Positions 32,875-41,566 are shown, numbered from the stretch's first letter. The stretch is DNA of 64,000 bases from Pseudomonas sp. ICMP22404 (GCF_006227205.1 NZ_VCNG01000012.1:124001-188000); one strand, 5' to 3'. Notes: generated from the sequence alone by a model not told the origin. Translations and numbers: made by a program.

Positions 32875-35766
32875 TTATTGGCAAGCTTCGCAATCCGGTT
32901 CGTCGATCGCGCAGGCCTTTGGCACTGGTGCCGGGCCGGCTGGAGCAGCCAGGACCGAGTCGTCACCGTGGTTGCCGCCGCTGGAAACAGCGTTCAGCTT
33001 GCCGGTGTTGATGGTCGACTTCTCGGTGCTGGTGGCGGCCAGGGCACGGAGGTAGTAAGTGGTTTTCAGACCACGGTACCAGGCCATGCGGTAGGTCACG
33101 TCCAGCTTCTTGCCCGAGGCGCCGGCGATGTACAGGTTCAGCGATTGAGCCTGGTCGATCCACTTCTGGCGACGGCTGGCTGCGTCGACGATCCAACGGG
33201 TGTCCACTTCGAACGCGGTCGCGTAGAGCTCCTTGAGCTCCTGCGGAATGCGCTCGATCTGCTGTACCGAACCGTCGTAGTACTTCAGGTCGTTGATCAT
33301 GACCGAGTCCCACAGGCCGCGGGCCTTGAGGTCGCGGACCAGGTACGGGTTGATCACGGTGAACTCGCCCGACAGGTTCGATTTCACGTACAGGTTCTGG
33401 TAGGTCGGTTCGATCGACTGCGACACGCCGGTGATGTTGGCGATGGTGGCGGTCGGTGCGATGGCCATGATGTTGGAGTTACGGATGCCTTTCTGTACAC
33501 GGGCGCGAACCGGTGCCCAGTCCAGGGACTCGGTCAGGTCGACGTCGATGTACTTCTCGCCACGGGACGCGATCAGGATCTGTTGCGAGTCCAGCGGCAG
33601 GATGCCCTTGGACCACAGCGAGCCCTGGAACGTCTCATAGGCGCCACGCTCGTCGGCCAGGTCGCAGGAAGCCTGGATCGCGTAGTAGCTGACCGCTTCC
33701 ATGGACTTGTCGGCGAACTCGATGGCCGCGTCCGAACCGTATGGGATGTGCTGCAGGTACAGCGCGTCCTGGAAGCCCATGATGCCGAGGCCGACCGGAC
33801 GGTGCTTGAAGTTGGAGTTCTTCGCCTGCGGCACCGAGTAGTAGTTGATATCGATCACGTTGTCGAGCATGCGCACGGCGGTGTTCACGGTGCGTTGCAG
33901 CTTGGCGGTGTCCAGCTTGCCGTCGACGATGTGGTTCGGCAGGTTGATCGAGCCCAGGTTGCAGACGGCGATCTCGTCCTTGTTGGTGTTCAGGGTGATC
34001 TCGGTGCACAGGTTCGAGCTGTGGACCACGCCTACGTGCTGCTGCGGGCTGCGCAGGTTGCACGGGTCCTTGAAGGTCAGCCATGGGTGGCCGGTCTCGA
34101 ACAGCATCGACAGCATCTTGCGCCACAGGTCTTTGGCCTGGACGACCTTGAACAGCTTGATCTTGTTGTACTCGGTCAGGGCTTCGTAGTACTCGTAGCG
34201 CTCTTCGAAGGCCTTGCCGGTCAGGTCATGCAGGTCCGGTACTTCGGATGGCGAGAACAGGGTCCACTTGCCGTCGTCGAAGACACGCTTCATGAACAGG
34301 TCGGGGATCCAGTTGGCGGTGTTCATGTCGTGGGTACGACGACGATCGTCACCGGTGTTCTTGCGCAGCTCGATGAACTCTTCAATGTCCATGTGCCAGG
34401 TTTCCAGGTAGGCACAGACCGCGCCCTTGCGCTTGCCACCCTGGTTGACCGCGACAGCGGTGTCGTTGACGACTTTGAGGAACGGTACGACGCCCTGGGA
34501 TTTACCGTTGGTGCCCTTGATGTACGAGCCCAGCGCACGAACCGGCGTCCAGTCGTTGCCCAGGCCACCGGCGAATTTCGACAGCATGGCGTTGTCGTGG
34601 ATCGCGCCGTAGATGCCCGACAGGTCGTCCGGCACGGTGGTCAGGTAGCAGCTCGACAACTGTGGACGCAGGGTACCGGCGTTGAACAGGGTCGGGGTCG
34701 ATGCCATGTAGTCGAAGGACGACAGCAGGTTGTAGAACTCGATGGCACGCTCTTCTTTCTGCTTCTCTTCGATGGCCAGGCCCATGGCCACACGCATGAA
34801 GAAGATCTGCGGCAGTTCGAAGCGGATACCGTCCTTGTGGATGAAGTAACGGTCGTACAGGGTTTGCAGGCCCAGGTACGTGAACTGCTGGTCGCGCTCG
34901 TGGTTGATCGCCTTGCCGAGTTTTTCCAGGTCGAAAGAGGCCAGGACCGGGTTCAGCAATTCGAATTCGATACCCTTGGCTACATAGGCCGGCAGGGCCT
35001 TGGCGTACAGGTCGGCCATTTCGTGGTGGGTCGCGCTCTCGGCGACTTCCAGGAAGCCCAGGCCTTCGGCGCGCAGGGTGTCCATCAGCAGGCGGGCGGT
35101 CACGAAGGAGTAGTTCGGCTCGCGTTCCACCAGGGTCCGCGCAGTCATCACCAGAGCGGTGTTGACGTCCTTGAGCGCGACGCCGTCATAGAGGTTCTTC
35201 AGGGTTTCGCGCTGGATCAGGTCGCCATCGACTTCTTCCAGGCCTTCGCAGGCCTCGGTGACGATGGTGTTCAGGCGGCCCATGTCCAGCGGCGCCAGGC
35301 TGCCATCGGCGCGAGCGATGCGGATCGACGGGTGGGCCTGGACCGGTGCGTCGGCCGGGTTGCGGGTGGCGCGTTCCTTGGCACGGGAGTCGCGGTAGAT
35401 CACGTAGTCACGCGCTACCTTTTGCTCGCCGGCACGCATCAGGGCCAGTTCGACCTGGTCCTGGATTTCTTCGATGTGGATGGTACCGCCCGACGGCATG
35501 CGACGCTTGAAGGTCGCGGTGACCTGTTCGGTCAGGCGGGCCACGGTGTCGTGGATGCGCGACGAAGCGGCAGCGGTGCCACCTTCAACTGCGAGAAATG
35601 CTTTGGTGATGGCGACGGTGATCTTGTCATCGGTGTAAGGAACGACAGTGCCGTTACGCTTGATCACACGCAGTTGGCCAGGCGCGGTGGCAGCCAGATC
35701 CGGAGTCGAATCAGCGGCCAGCGGCGCGGTGCCCTGCGGGTTCTCGCGAGTTGTGTCGGTGTGCAT
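32875..35766 (-). CDS. nrdA: Class Ia ribonucleoside-diphosphate reductase, alpha subunit
   Basis: 963 residues; reduces ribonucleoside diphosphates to deoxy forms with the tyrosyl-radical subunit NrdB (not in the window). Two tandem ATP-cone domains lie at the N-terminus: LRVIKRNGTVVPYTDDKI (from about residue 33) and IRIARADGSLAPLDMGRLN (from about 145). Pseudomonas NrdA is known to carry two cones. The barrel has the expected NLCTEI active-site segment and LGSINL, and the C-terminal redox pair is CEAC in the last five residues. Start ATG 35766 (MHTDTTRENPQG) has a GGAG Shine-Dalgarno; the frame is open up to 35862 but that part lies in the leader. Confidence 0.97.
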   Translation of the reverse strand: MHTDTTRENPQGTAPLAADSTPDLAATAPGQLRVIKRNGTVVPYTDDKITVAITKAFLAVEGGTAAASSRIHDTVARLTEQVTATFKRRMPSGGTIHIEEIQDQVELALMRAGEQKVARDYVIYRDSRAKERATRNPADAPVQAHPSIRIARADGSLAPLDMGRLNTIVTEACEGLEEVDGDLIQRETLKNLYDGVALKDVNTALVMTARTLVEREPNYSFVTARLLMDTLRAEGLGFLEVAESATHHEMADLYAKALPAYVAKGIEFELLNPVLASFDLEKLGKAINHERDQQFTYLGLQTLYDRYFIHKDGIRFELPQIFFMRVAMGLAIEEKQKEERAIEFYNLLSSFDYMASTPTLFNAGTLRPQLSSCYLTTVPDDLSGIYGAIHDNAMLSKFAGGLGNDWTPVRALGSYIKGTNGKSQGVVPFLKVVNDTAVAVNQGGKRKGAVCAYLETWHMDIEEFIELRKNTGDDRRRTHDMNTANWIPDLFMKRVFDDGKWTLFSPSEVPDLHDLTGKAFEERYEYYEALTEYNKIKLFKVVQAKDLWRKMLSMLFETGHPWLTFKDPCNLRSPQQHVGVVHSSNLCTEITLNTNKDEIAVCNLGSINLPNHIVDGKLDTAKLQRTVNTAVRMLDNVIDINYYSVPQAKNSNFKHRPVGLGIMGFQDALYLQHIPYGSDAAIEFADKSMEAVSYYAIQASCDLADERGAYETFQGSLWSKGILPLDSQQILIASRGEKYIDVDLTESLDWAPVRARVQKGIRNSNIMAIAPTATIANITGVSQSIEPTYQNLYVKSNLSGEFTVINPYLVRDLKARGLWDSVMINDLKYYDGSVQQIERIPQELKELYATAFEVDTRWIVDAASRRQKWIDQAQSLNLYIAGASGKKLDVTYRMAWYRGLKTTYYLRALAATSTEKSTINTGKLNAVSSGGNHGDDSVLAAPAGPAPVPKACAIDEPDCEACQ

Positions 35767-35795
35767 GGGTGTCTCCACGTTCTCTATGTTTGTTT

Positions 35796-36006
35796 GGGCA
35801 CCATCACGGTGCCCACCGTTCCGTCCTGAAGCACTACAACCGACTGGCGCCGGGTATAACAACTTCGGGACAGTAGGAAGCAGCCCTGTGGGGCTGCGTC
35901 CATCCGAAGTTCATGGGTTGCGAGCCTGGGCTCGAAACCGGGGTTGCAGGGGTGGCAGCAATGGACTGCAACACCCGTACCGTTTCGGTCGTTTTCGACC
36001 TTTGAA
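35796..36006 (-). ncRNA. Cluster of stem-loops in the nrdA leader (possible structured RNA element)
   Basis: Five inverted repeats in 211 bp: GGGCACC/GGTGCCC (35796-35814); AACTTCGG/CCGAAGTT (35861-35911) enclosing GCAGCCC/GGGCTGC (35880-35897); CGAGCC/GGCTCG (35921-35934); GTTGCAG/CTGCAAC (35941-35970); GGTCG/CGACC within GTTTC/GAAAC (35980-36006). I do not recognise a known riboswitch. It may be a regulatory leader of nrdA. Confidence 0.45.
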
Positions 36007-36122
36007 ACAGTGGCCATCCGCAGGGGCGGTCTGGTCTTTGGAAAACACGATGTTTCAAGTGGAGAGAGGCACGAAAAGCGCTTGAATTCTCTGTCCGACT
36101 TGTGTTTGGTTTTTGGCTTCAA

Positions 36123-36138
36123 CCCCTACATGTAGGGT
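36123..36138. promoter_or_regulatory. Candidate NrdR box upstream of nrdA
   Basis: The 16-mer CCCCTACATGTAGGGT keeps all strongly conserved positions of the NrdR-box consensus (CwA-n-AT-n-TwG). NrdR represses ribonucleotide reductase genes in response to (d)ATP. A second, weaker half-match (CTACA) begins at 36154; a well-spaced full second box was not found. Confidence 0.5.
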
Positions 36139-36196
36139 TTTTTTTGCAGCGGGCTACAAGATAATGCGTTTTGGGGGATGAATGCAACGTACTGCC

Positions 36197-36205
36197 TGTG
36201 GATAA
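36197..36205. promoter_or_regulatory. DnaA box in the nrdA upstream region
   Basis: TGTGGATAA is the exact complement of the DnaA 9-mer TTATCCACA. DnaA controls nrdAB in E. coli, so a regulatory role is plausible. A single box. Confidence 0.5.
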
Positions 36206-36527
36206 ACCTGTGCGTAATTTGTGTGCGAAACAGGGAACTGCGCTGTAGGCCGCGACCCTGCTGGAGTGGGCCTTTTTTCATCGTTTTCGAGGCGCTGAAA
36301 ACAGCCTGCCGGTTTTTGCGGGCGCGGACGTTACCACACAAATCCCGCTCGACCGAACGCATTTGTTCGCTTGTTTTCTCCCAAGGCGCCGTTTATACAA
36401 TCGGCCCGTGCGTCGGACAGGGTTATCCTCCTTTGACATGACAAAAGAGCGAGGGGGCGAGCGCGAATACCCTCGCCACAAGGGATGAGCATTTGTCCTT
36501 TTATATTCACAGCAGACGAGGTCCCCC

Positions 36528-37250
36528 GTGGAACAAGACGCCTGGCATATATTGATCGTCGAGGATGACCAGCGTCTGGCCGAGCTGACCCGTGACTACC
36601 TGGAAAGCAACGGGCTGCGTGTCGCCATCGAAGGCGACGGCGCGGTGGCGGCGCAGCGGATCGTCGCCGAGCAGCCGGACCTGGTGATCCTCGACCTGAT
36701 GCTGCCCGGCGAAGACGGCCTGAGCATCTGTCGCAAGGTCCGCACGCAGTACGACGGGCCGATCCTGATGCTCACGGCCCGCACCGACGACGCCGACCAG
36801 ATCCAGGGCCTGGACCTGGGCGCCGACGATTATGTCTGCAAGCCGGTTCGCCCGCGTTTGTTGTTGGCGCGTATCCAGGCCCTGCTGCGGCGTAGCGAGC
36901 CGGAGCCGTCCTCCCCACAGAAATCGCGGCGCCTGCAATTCGGCCCCTTGGTGGTGGACGACGCTCTGCGCGAGGCCTGGTTGCAGGGCAACGGCATCGA
37001 ACTGACCAGCGCCGAGTTCGACCTGCTGTGGCTGCTGGTGTCCAATGCCGGGCGCATCCTGTCCCGGGAGGAAATCTTCACCGCCCTGCGTGGTATCGGG
37101 TATGACGGCCAGGATCGCTCCATCGACGTCAGGATCTCGCGCATCCGGCCCAAGATCGGCGATGACCCGGAGCATCCACGGCTGATCAAGACCATCCGCA
37201 GCAAAGGTTACCTGTTCGTGCCTGAAGCTTGTGTAGATCCGGCACCGTGA
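36528..37250 (+). CDS. OmpR-family response regulator (RstA-like)
   Basis: 240 residues. The receiver domain (about 6-120) has acidic VEDD, phospho-acceptor D56 in LVILDLMLP, the MLTAR Thr and Lys in YVCKPVRP. The C-terminal winged helix (about 140-235) ends IKTIRSKGYLFV. The following sensor kinase gene overlaps the stop by four bases (GTGA). The pair next to nrdA matches the P. aeruginosa PA1157-PA1158 neighbourhood from memory; signal unknown. Confidence 0.9.
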   Translation: MEQDAWHILIVEDDQRLAELTRDYLESNGLRVAIEGDGAVAAQRIVAEQPDLVILDLMLPGEDGLSICRKVRTQYDGPILMLTARTDDADQIQGLDLGADDYVCKPVRPRLLLARIQALLRRSEPEPSSPQKSRRLQFGPLVVDDALREAWLQGNGIELTSAEFDLLWLLVSNAGRILSREEIFTALRGIGYDGQDRSIDVRISRIRPKIGDDPEHPRLIKTIRSKGYLFVPEACVDPAP

Positions 37251-38857
37251 ATTCGATCTTTCTGCGCATCTATGGCGGCATGTGTGCGGCGCTGGTGCTG
37301 GTGGCGGTGCTGGGAGTGCTGGCCCTGCACTTGCTCAACCAGACCCGTAGCGAGCAATACCGCGAGCGCCTGGCCCATGGCACGTTTTCCCTGATGGCCG
37401 AAAACCTGCGGCCGATGAACGACACCGAGCGTCACCGGGCGCTGCTGTTGTGGGAGCGGCTGCTGGGGATCCCCCTGGCGTTGCAGACCTTCGCCCAGAC
37501 CGATCTGGACCTGGGGCAGCGCACCCGCGTGCTGCGTGGCCAGGCGCTGGTCGAACAGACCGGGCCCCATGCGGCGAAGGTCTATCGACTGGTCAGCGAT
37601 GGCGAGCAATTGATGTTGGTGGGGGAAGTCCAGCAGATCAGCGAGCAACTGGCCCGGGCAACTATTTATCTGCTGGCCGACGAACTGGTGCGCTACCCGG
37701 TGGGCGAGCAACCCCGGCGACTCGCCCAGCTCATGGAAGAAAAAGGTTTCGGCTTCGATCTGCGGTTGATGACCGCCGAGCAGGCGGACATGGACGAAGA
37801 CCAGCGCCGTCGTGTGTCCGAGGGCGATACGGTGATGGCCTTGGGCAAGGGGGGCGATTCGATCCGAGTGTTCGCCGGCATGGTGGGCACGCCGTGGGTA
37901 TTGGAAATCGGCCCGCTGTACCAGATGAATCCTTATCCGCCCGAATGGCTGGTGCTGATCGCCGCGTTGGGCTTGAGCCTGATCGGGTTGATCGTCTACC
38001 TGTTGGTGCGTCAGTTGGAACGGCGCCTGAGTGGCCTGGAGGCCGCCGCCACCCAGATTGCCCAGGGCAGTCTGGAAACCCGCGTGCCAGCTCGTGGTGC
38101 CGACTCGGTCGGGCGGTTGGCCGCCGCGTTCAACGGCATGGCCGAGCACCTGCAACAACTGTTGGCGATCCAGCGTGAGTTGGTACGGGCGGTTTCCCAC
38201 GAACTGCGTACCCCGGTGGCGCGCCTGCGTTTCGGCCTGGAAATGCTCGGCAGCGCTGCCACCCCCCAGGCCCGGGAAAAATACCTGGCGGGCATGGACC
38301 ATGACATCGAAGACCTGGATCGGTTGGTGGACGAGATGCTGACCTATGCGCGACTGGAGCAAGGCTCACCGGCGCTGAACTTCCAGCGGGTGGATCTGGA
38401 TGCGCTGGTCAACCAGGTAATCGAGGAACTCGGCCCGTTGCGGGCCGGGGTCACGGTCGAGCGCGGGCTGTGCCTGTCTGCCGTCGATTGTGACGGCGCC
38501 TGGGTCGAGGCCGAGCCACGCTTCCTGCATCGCGCCTTGCAGAACCTGGTGGGCAACGCCATGCGCCATGCCAAGTCCCGGGTGACCGTCAGCTATCAGG
38601 TGGGCCAACTGCGTTGCCGGGTGGACGTCGAGGATGACGGGCCCGGTGTGCCGGAGGCGGCCTGGGAGCGGGTGTTCAAGCCCTTCCTGCGCCTGGACGA
38701 CAGCCGTGCCCGGGCTTCGGGCGGTCATGGGTTGGGGCTGTCGATCGTGCGACGGATCATTTACTGGCATGGCGGCCGGGCGTTGATCGCCAAGAGCAAG
38801 AGTCTGGGGGGGGCATGTTTCAGCTTGAGCTGGCCGAGGCATCAGGACAGAGGTTGA
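37247..38857 (+). CDS. Sensor histidine kinase (RstB-like)
   Basis: 536 residues. TM1 about 6-30, a ~200-residue periplasmic domain, TM2 about 233-255, a HAMP domain (RRLSGLEAAATQIAQGSLETRVP), a HisKA domain with H318 in VSHELRTPVARL, then HATPase boxes (LVGNAMRHA, VEDDGPGVP, GGHGLGLSIV). GTG 37247 is chosen because it gives the four-base overlap with the response regulator stop; a TTG 18 bases upstream is less likely. It forms one operon with the regulator. Confidence 0.92.
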   Translation: MNSIFLRIYGGMCAALVLVAVLGVLALHLLNQTRSEQYRERLAHGTFSLMAENLRPMNDTERHRALLLWERLLGIPLALQTFAQTDLDLGQRTRVLRGQALVEQTGPHAAKVYRLVSDGEQLMLVGEVQQISEQLARATIYLLADELVRYPVGEQPRRLAQLMEEKGFGFDLRLMTAEQADMDEDQRRRVSEGDTVMALGKGGDSIRVFAGMVGTPWVLEIGPLYQMNPYPPEWLVLIAALGLSLIGLIVYLLVRQLERRLSGLEAAATQIAQGSLETRVPARGADSVGRLAAAFNGMAEHLQQLLAIQRELVRAVSHELRTPVARLRFGLEMLGSAATPQAREKYLAGMDHDIEDLDRLVDEMLTYARLEQGSPALNFQRVDLDALVNQVIEELGPLRAGVTVERGLCLSAVDCDGAWVEAEPRFLHRALQNLVGNAMRHAKSRVTVSYQVGQLRCRVDVEDDGPGVPEAAWERVFKPFLRLDDSRARASGGHGLGLSIVRRIIYWHGGRALIAKSKSLGGACFSLSWPRHQDRG

Positions 38858-38880
38858 AGGATATAGCGACTGGATTGTCC

Positions 38881-38949
38881 TCATCGCGAGCAGGCTCGCT
38901 CCCACATGGGAACGCATACCCCCTGTGGGAGCGAGCCTGCTCGCGATGG
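38881..38949. repeat. Paired REP (family A)
   Basis: Inverted ATCGCGAGCAGGCTCGCTCC / GGGAGCGAGCCTGCTCGCGA pair between convergent genes. Confidence 0.9.
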
Positions 38950-38974
38950 CGCCGTCAAAAGCGACAGGAAAGCT

Positions 38975-39709
38975 TCAGGCCTTGACGCCCACCAGACTCA
39001 ACAACTGCCCATCCTTCACCCCAAACCGCGCCTGCAACTCACTGCCATGGCGCCATTCGGCCGACAGGTCCGTCAGCAAGCGCAATCGCACCTGCCCGTC
39101 GCGGGTCCATTCCAGCATCTCGGCATGTTCGAAATAGAAGCGCTGCCCGACGATCGGGTACAACGCCTTGAACAGGCTTTCCTTCACCGAAAAGGTCAAC
39201 GTCACCAGCAAGGCCCGGTCATCTCGCCGGGTGGTGGCCATGCGTTGCAGTTCCGGTGGGGTCAGGATTTCACTCGCCAGCCGCTCGGCGCGCTCCGGGT
39301 CGAGCAGGTTCTCCAGATCCATGCCGAGCCCTTGCCAGTGGTCCTTGCTGGCGACGATGGCCGCCGCCCGGCCGGTGCTATGGGTGATCGAGCCGCTGAC
39401 ATGGGCCGGCCAGATGGGAGCACGGTCTTCGCCGATCGCCGGTACGCAGTGCTGGCCGTTCAGCTGATGAAGGGCTGCCCGGGCACAGATCCGCCCGGCA
39501 AGGAATTCGGCCTGGCGCTTGGGCACCGAACGCTGGATGCTCGCGGGCGGCTCGATGGCACTGTTCGGAAAGTCGTCACCGATCAGCAACAGCGGATCGA
39601 AGCGGGTGCTCAGCAGGATTGTATCGGGCAGGGCGTCGGGCAACAGCCAATGTTCATCCAGGGGCGAGCAGCAGGCGGGCAGGGCAGGAAGTCGGTTCAT
39701 GCCGGGCAT
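38975..39709 (-). CDS. pcpS: 4'-phosphopantetheinyl transferase (PcpS/EntD type)
   Basis: 244 residues. Transfers the phosphopantetheine arm of CoA to carrier proteins of fatty acid, polyketide and non-ribosomal peptide synthesis. Motifs: VPKRQAEFLAGRICARAAL, GEDRAPIWPAHVSGSITHS, GLGMDLENL (metal-binding Asp) and FSVKESLFKALYP, with RFYFEHAEML near the end. It closely resembles P. aeruginosa PcpS, the single PPTase of that species, as I remember it. The start may be 39709 (MPGM) or 39700 (MNRL); neither has a strong Shine-Dalgarno. Confidence 0.92.
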   Translation of the reverse strand: MPGMNRLPALPACCSPLDEHWLLPDALPDTILLSTRFDPLLLIGDDFPNSAIEPPASIQRSVPKRQAEFLAGRICARAALHQLNGQHCVPAIGEDRAPIWPAHVSGSITHSTGRAAAIVASKDHWQGLGMDLENLLDPERAERLASEILTPPELQRMATTRRDDRALLVTLTFSVKESLFKALYPIVGQRFYFEHAEMLEWTRDGQVRLRLLTDLSAEWRHGSELQARFGVKDGQLLSLVGVKA

Positions 39710-39766
39710 TTTGCCGGGTTGGCTTGATGCTGGGTAGTGGGTGACGCCGGGGAGTTGTGAACACTG

Positions 39767-39900
39767 TTGTGGCGAGGGGATTTATCCCCGCTGGGCTGCG
39801 AAGCAGCCCCATCCCAGAACACTCGATCTGTCTGACATACCGAGTCAGCAGGTTTTGGGGCTGCTGCGCAGCCCAGCGGGGATGAATCCCCTCGCCACAG
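39767..39900. repeat. Paired REP (family B)
   Basis: Inverted TGTGGCGAGGGGATTTATCC / GGATGAATCCCCTCGCCACA arms with inner GCAGCCC/GGGGCTGC repeats, 134 bp. Confidence 0.9.
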
Positions 39901-39913
39901 ATAGCTTCAGTGA

Positions 39914-40705
39914 TCAACCAAAGATCTTCTTGAAGAACTTCTGCATATCCGCCCACGACTGCTCATCGGCCGCCTTGTTGTAGCCGATGTCCGGTCCGCC
40001 ATGTTCACCGTGGCTCAAGCGGTCGGCATCGGGGTTGCTGAAGCCGTGCTTGGCGCCTTTCAGGCTGACGAACTTGTAGTCGGCGCCGGCCTTGTCCATC
40101 TCGCTCTTGAACGCGCTGACGTTTTCTTCGGTGACCATGCTATCCAGCGCGCCGTGTTCGACCAGTACCTTCGCCTTGACGCTGCCGGGCGTGGCCGGGG
40201 TGTTGGTCACCAGGGCGCCGTGGAAGCTCACCACGCCGGCCAGTGGAACGCCCTGGCGAGCCGCATCCAGCACCACTTTGCCGCCGAAGCAGTAGCCGAT
40301 GGCGGCGAGTTTGTCCGGATCGGTCTGGGGCTGTTTCTTCAACAGGTCGAGCCCGGCCTGGAATCGCGCGCTGGCGGCTTTGCTGTCCTTGAGCGCCGCT
40401 TGCATGAACGCCATGGCGTCCGTGGGGTGCTCGGTGTTCTTGCCATCGCCGTACATGTCGATGGCCATGGCGCTGTAGCCCAGGCCAGCGAGGTCGCGGG
40501 CACGGCGCTTGGCATAGTCGTTCAGCCCCCACCATTCATGCACCACCACCACGCCCGGGCGCGGCCCCTTGATCGCATCGTCGTAGGCGTAATAGCCGAT
40601 CAGCTTCGTGCCGTCGGCACTGGTGTAGGGGATTTCCTGGGTCTGGACGGCGGCGTGGCCCGCGCCGCTCAAGGCCAGAAGTACAACAGCAAGCAACCTG
40701 CGCAT
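39914..40705 (-). CDS. Exported dienelactone hydrolase family protein
   Basis: 263 residues. A signal peptide (MRRLLAVVLLALSGAGHA) indicates a periplasmic alpha/beta hydrolase. The triad of the family is visible: nucleophile Cys in GYCFGGKVV, Asp in HGALDSMV and His in GAKHGFSNP. PGVVVVHEWWGLNDYAKRRA is the oxyanion-side motif of dienelactone hydrolases. The substrate is unknown; most family members of this exported type are uncharacterised. ATG 40705 has an AAGGAG Shine-Dalgarno; the frame extends upstream to 40762 without one. Divergent from oprH. Confidence 0.9.
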   Translation of the reverse strand: MRRLLAVVLLALSGAGHAAVQTQEIPYTSADGTKLIGYYAYDDAIKGPRPGVVVVHEWWGLNDYAKRRARDLAGLGYSAMAIDMYGDGKNTEHPTDAMAFMQAALKDSKAASARFQAGLDLLKKQPQTDPDKLAAIGYCFGGKVVLDAARQGVPLAGVVSFHGALVTNTPATPGSVKAKVLVEHGALDSMVTEENVSAFKSEMDKAGADYKFVSLKGAKHGFSNPDADRLSHGEHGGPDIGYNKAADEQSWADMQKFFKKIFG

Positions 40706-40760
40706 GGGGAATCTCCTTGAAAGAATGGGTTCGCTCGAGACTGGACACTCTAGCCGATTC

Positions 40761-40799
40761 ATTCAGCGCAGGTTCAGAGAACGTTCAAGGGGTGTTCAG
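40761..40799 (+). promoter_or_regulatory. PhoP-box array upstream of oprH
   Basis: Four hexamers in direct order with exact 11-bp spacing: ATTCAG (40761), GTTCAG (40772), GTTCAA (40783), GTTCAG (40794). PhoP binds direct hexamer repeats with 11-bp period, and oprH is PhoP-activated in P. aeruginosa. TAACGT at 40812-40817 could be the -10. Confidence 0.72.
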
Positions 40800-40860
40800 G
40801 GACCGCTGGTTAACGTGACCACGACTTCACACACCACCCACGTTTCAAAGGAACCTGAAC

Positions 40861-41460
40861 ATGACACACATGAAAAAACTGCTGCTGGCTTTCACTGTGC
40901 TGGGTGCCAGCGCCATGGCCCATGCCGATGACAACTTCGCCAGCCTGACCCTTGGCCAAACCAGCGACAAGGTCAAGAAGTCCAGTGCCCTGGACCAGGC
41001 GCTGAACAATCCGAACGCCGACGGCGTGATCGGCAAGGACACCACCTATGGCCTGCGCCTGGGCAAGCAGAACGACCAGGGCCGCTACTACGCCACTTAC
41101 GACAACGTTTCAGGGACCCACAACGGTATCAAGTTGCGCCAGGAAAACCTGCTGGGCAGCTACGACCTGTTCTACCCCGTCACTGGCAGCACCAAACTGT
41201 TCGGCGGTGCGACGGCGGGCCTGACCAAAGTCACCCAGGACTCCCCCGGCTTCAGTCGCGACAGCGACATCGGTTTCACGGCAGGCCTGCAGGGCGGCGT
41301 CCTGCAACAAATTTCGCAGAACACCTCGGTGGAACTGGGTTACCGTTACCTGCGCAGCAACGCCAGCACCGAGATGAGCCCCCACGGCGGCGACAAGGTG
41401 GGGTCGCTGGACCTGACCAGCAGCGCCCAGACCTACCTGTCCGCCAACTACACGTTCTAA
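40861..41460 (+). CDS. oprH: Outer membrane protein OprH
   Basis: 199 residues. Small slipperin-type outer membrane beta-barrel that binds and stabilises LPS under low Mg2+. A signal peptide ends AMAHA-DD; KLRQENLLGSYDLFYPV, LGYRYLRSNASTEMSPHGGDK and the C-terminal aromatic NYTF match P. aeruginosa OprH from memory. First gene of oprH-phoP-phoQ. ATG 40861 has an AAAGGA Shine-Dalgarno; M4 at 40870 is an alternative. Confidence 0.93.
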   Translation: MTHMKKLLLAFTVLGASAMAHADDNFASLTLGQTSDKVKKSSALDQALNNPNADGVIGKDTTYGLRLGKQNDQGRYYATYDNVSGTHNGIKLRQENLLGSYDLFYPVTGSTKLFGGATAGLTKVTQDSPGFSRDSDIGFTAGLQGGVLQQISQNTSVELGYRYLRSNASTEMSPHGGDKVGSLDLTSSAQTYLSANYTF

Positions 41461-41482
41461 GCGGTCGGAGGGTGAGCGTGTC

Positions 41483-41520
41483 CCGCCGGATCGGCCCAAG
41501 ACGATCCGGCGGCTTTCGTT
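41483..41520 (+). terminator. Hairpin between oprH and phoP (partial terminator?)
   Basis: An 11-bp perfect stem CCGCCGGATCG / CGATCCGGCGG with an 8-nt loop is followed by CTTTCGTT, a poor T-run. It could lower read-through from the highly expressed oprH into phoPQ. Confidence 0.5.
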
Positions 41521-41566
41521 GCGCTGCACAGCATCGGATTGTCTGATTTGCCTGGAGAGAGGCTCC

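Larger units (their letters stand above)
35767..36527 (-). other. Long upstream/leader region of nrdA
   Basis: 761 bp without a protein gene, shared by nrdA (leftward) and the response regulator at 36528 (rightward). The nrdA-proximal 240 bp is rich in hairpins. On the distal side lie a NrdR-box-like palindrome (36123-36138) and a perfect DnaA box (36197-36205). A half REP-like sequence (CCCTCGCCACAA) occurs near 36468-36480. This arrangement suggests nrdA transcription starts 350 bp or more upstream of its ATG. Confidence 0.5.

Noticed and set aside
32878..35829. A ~980-codon open frame on the plus strand opposite nrdA
   Set aside because: It is the antisense shadow of a conserved 963-residue enzyme in high-GC DNA; its translation is low-complexity Val/Gly/Asp/Gln with no family resemblance.
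35767..36120. Cobalamin riboswitch upstream of nrdA
   Set aside because: A GCCACTG string occurs on the minus strand, but the surrounding conserved core of the B12 riboswitch is missing.
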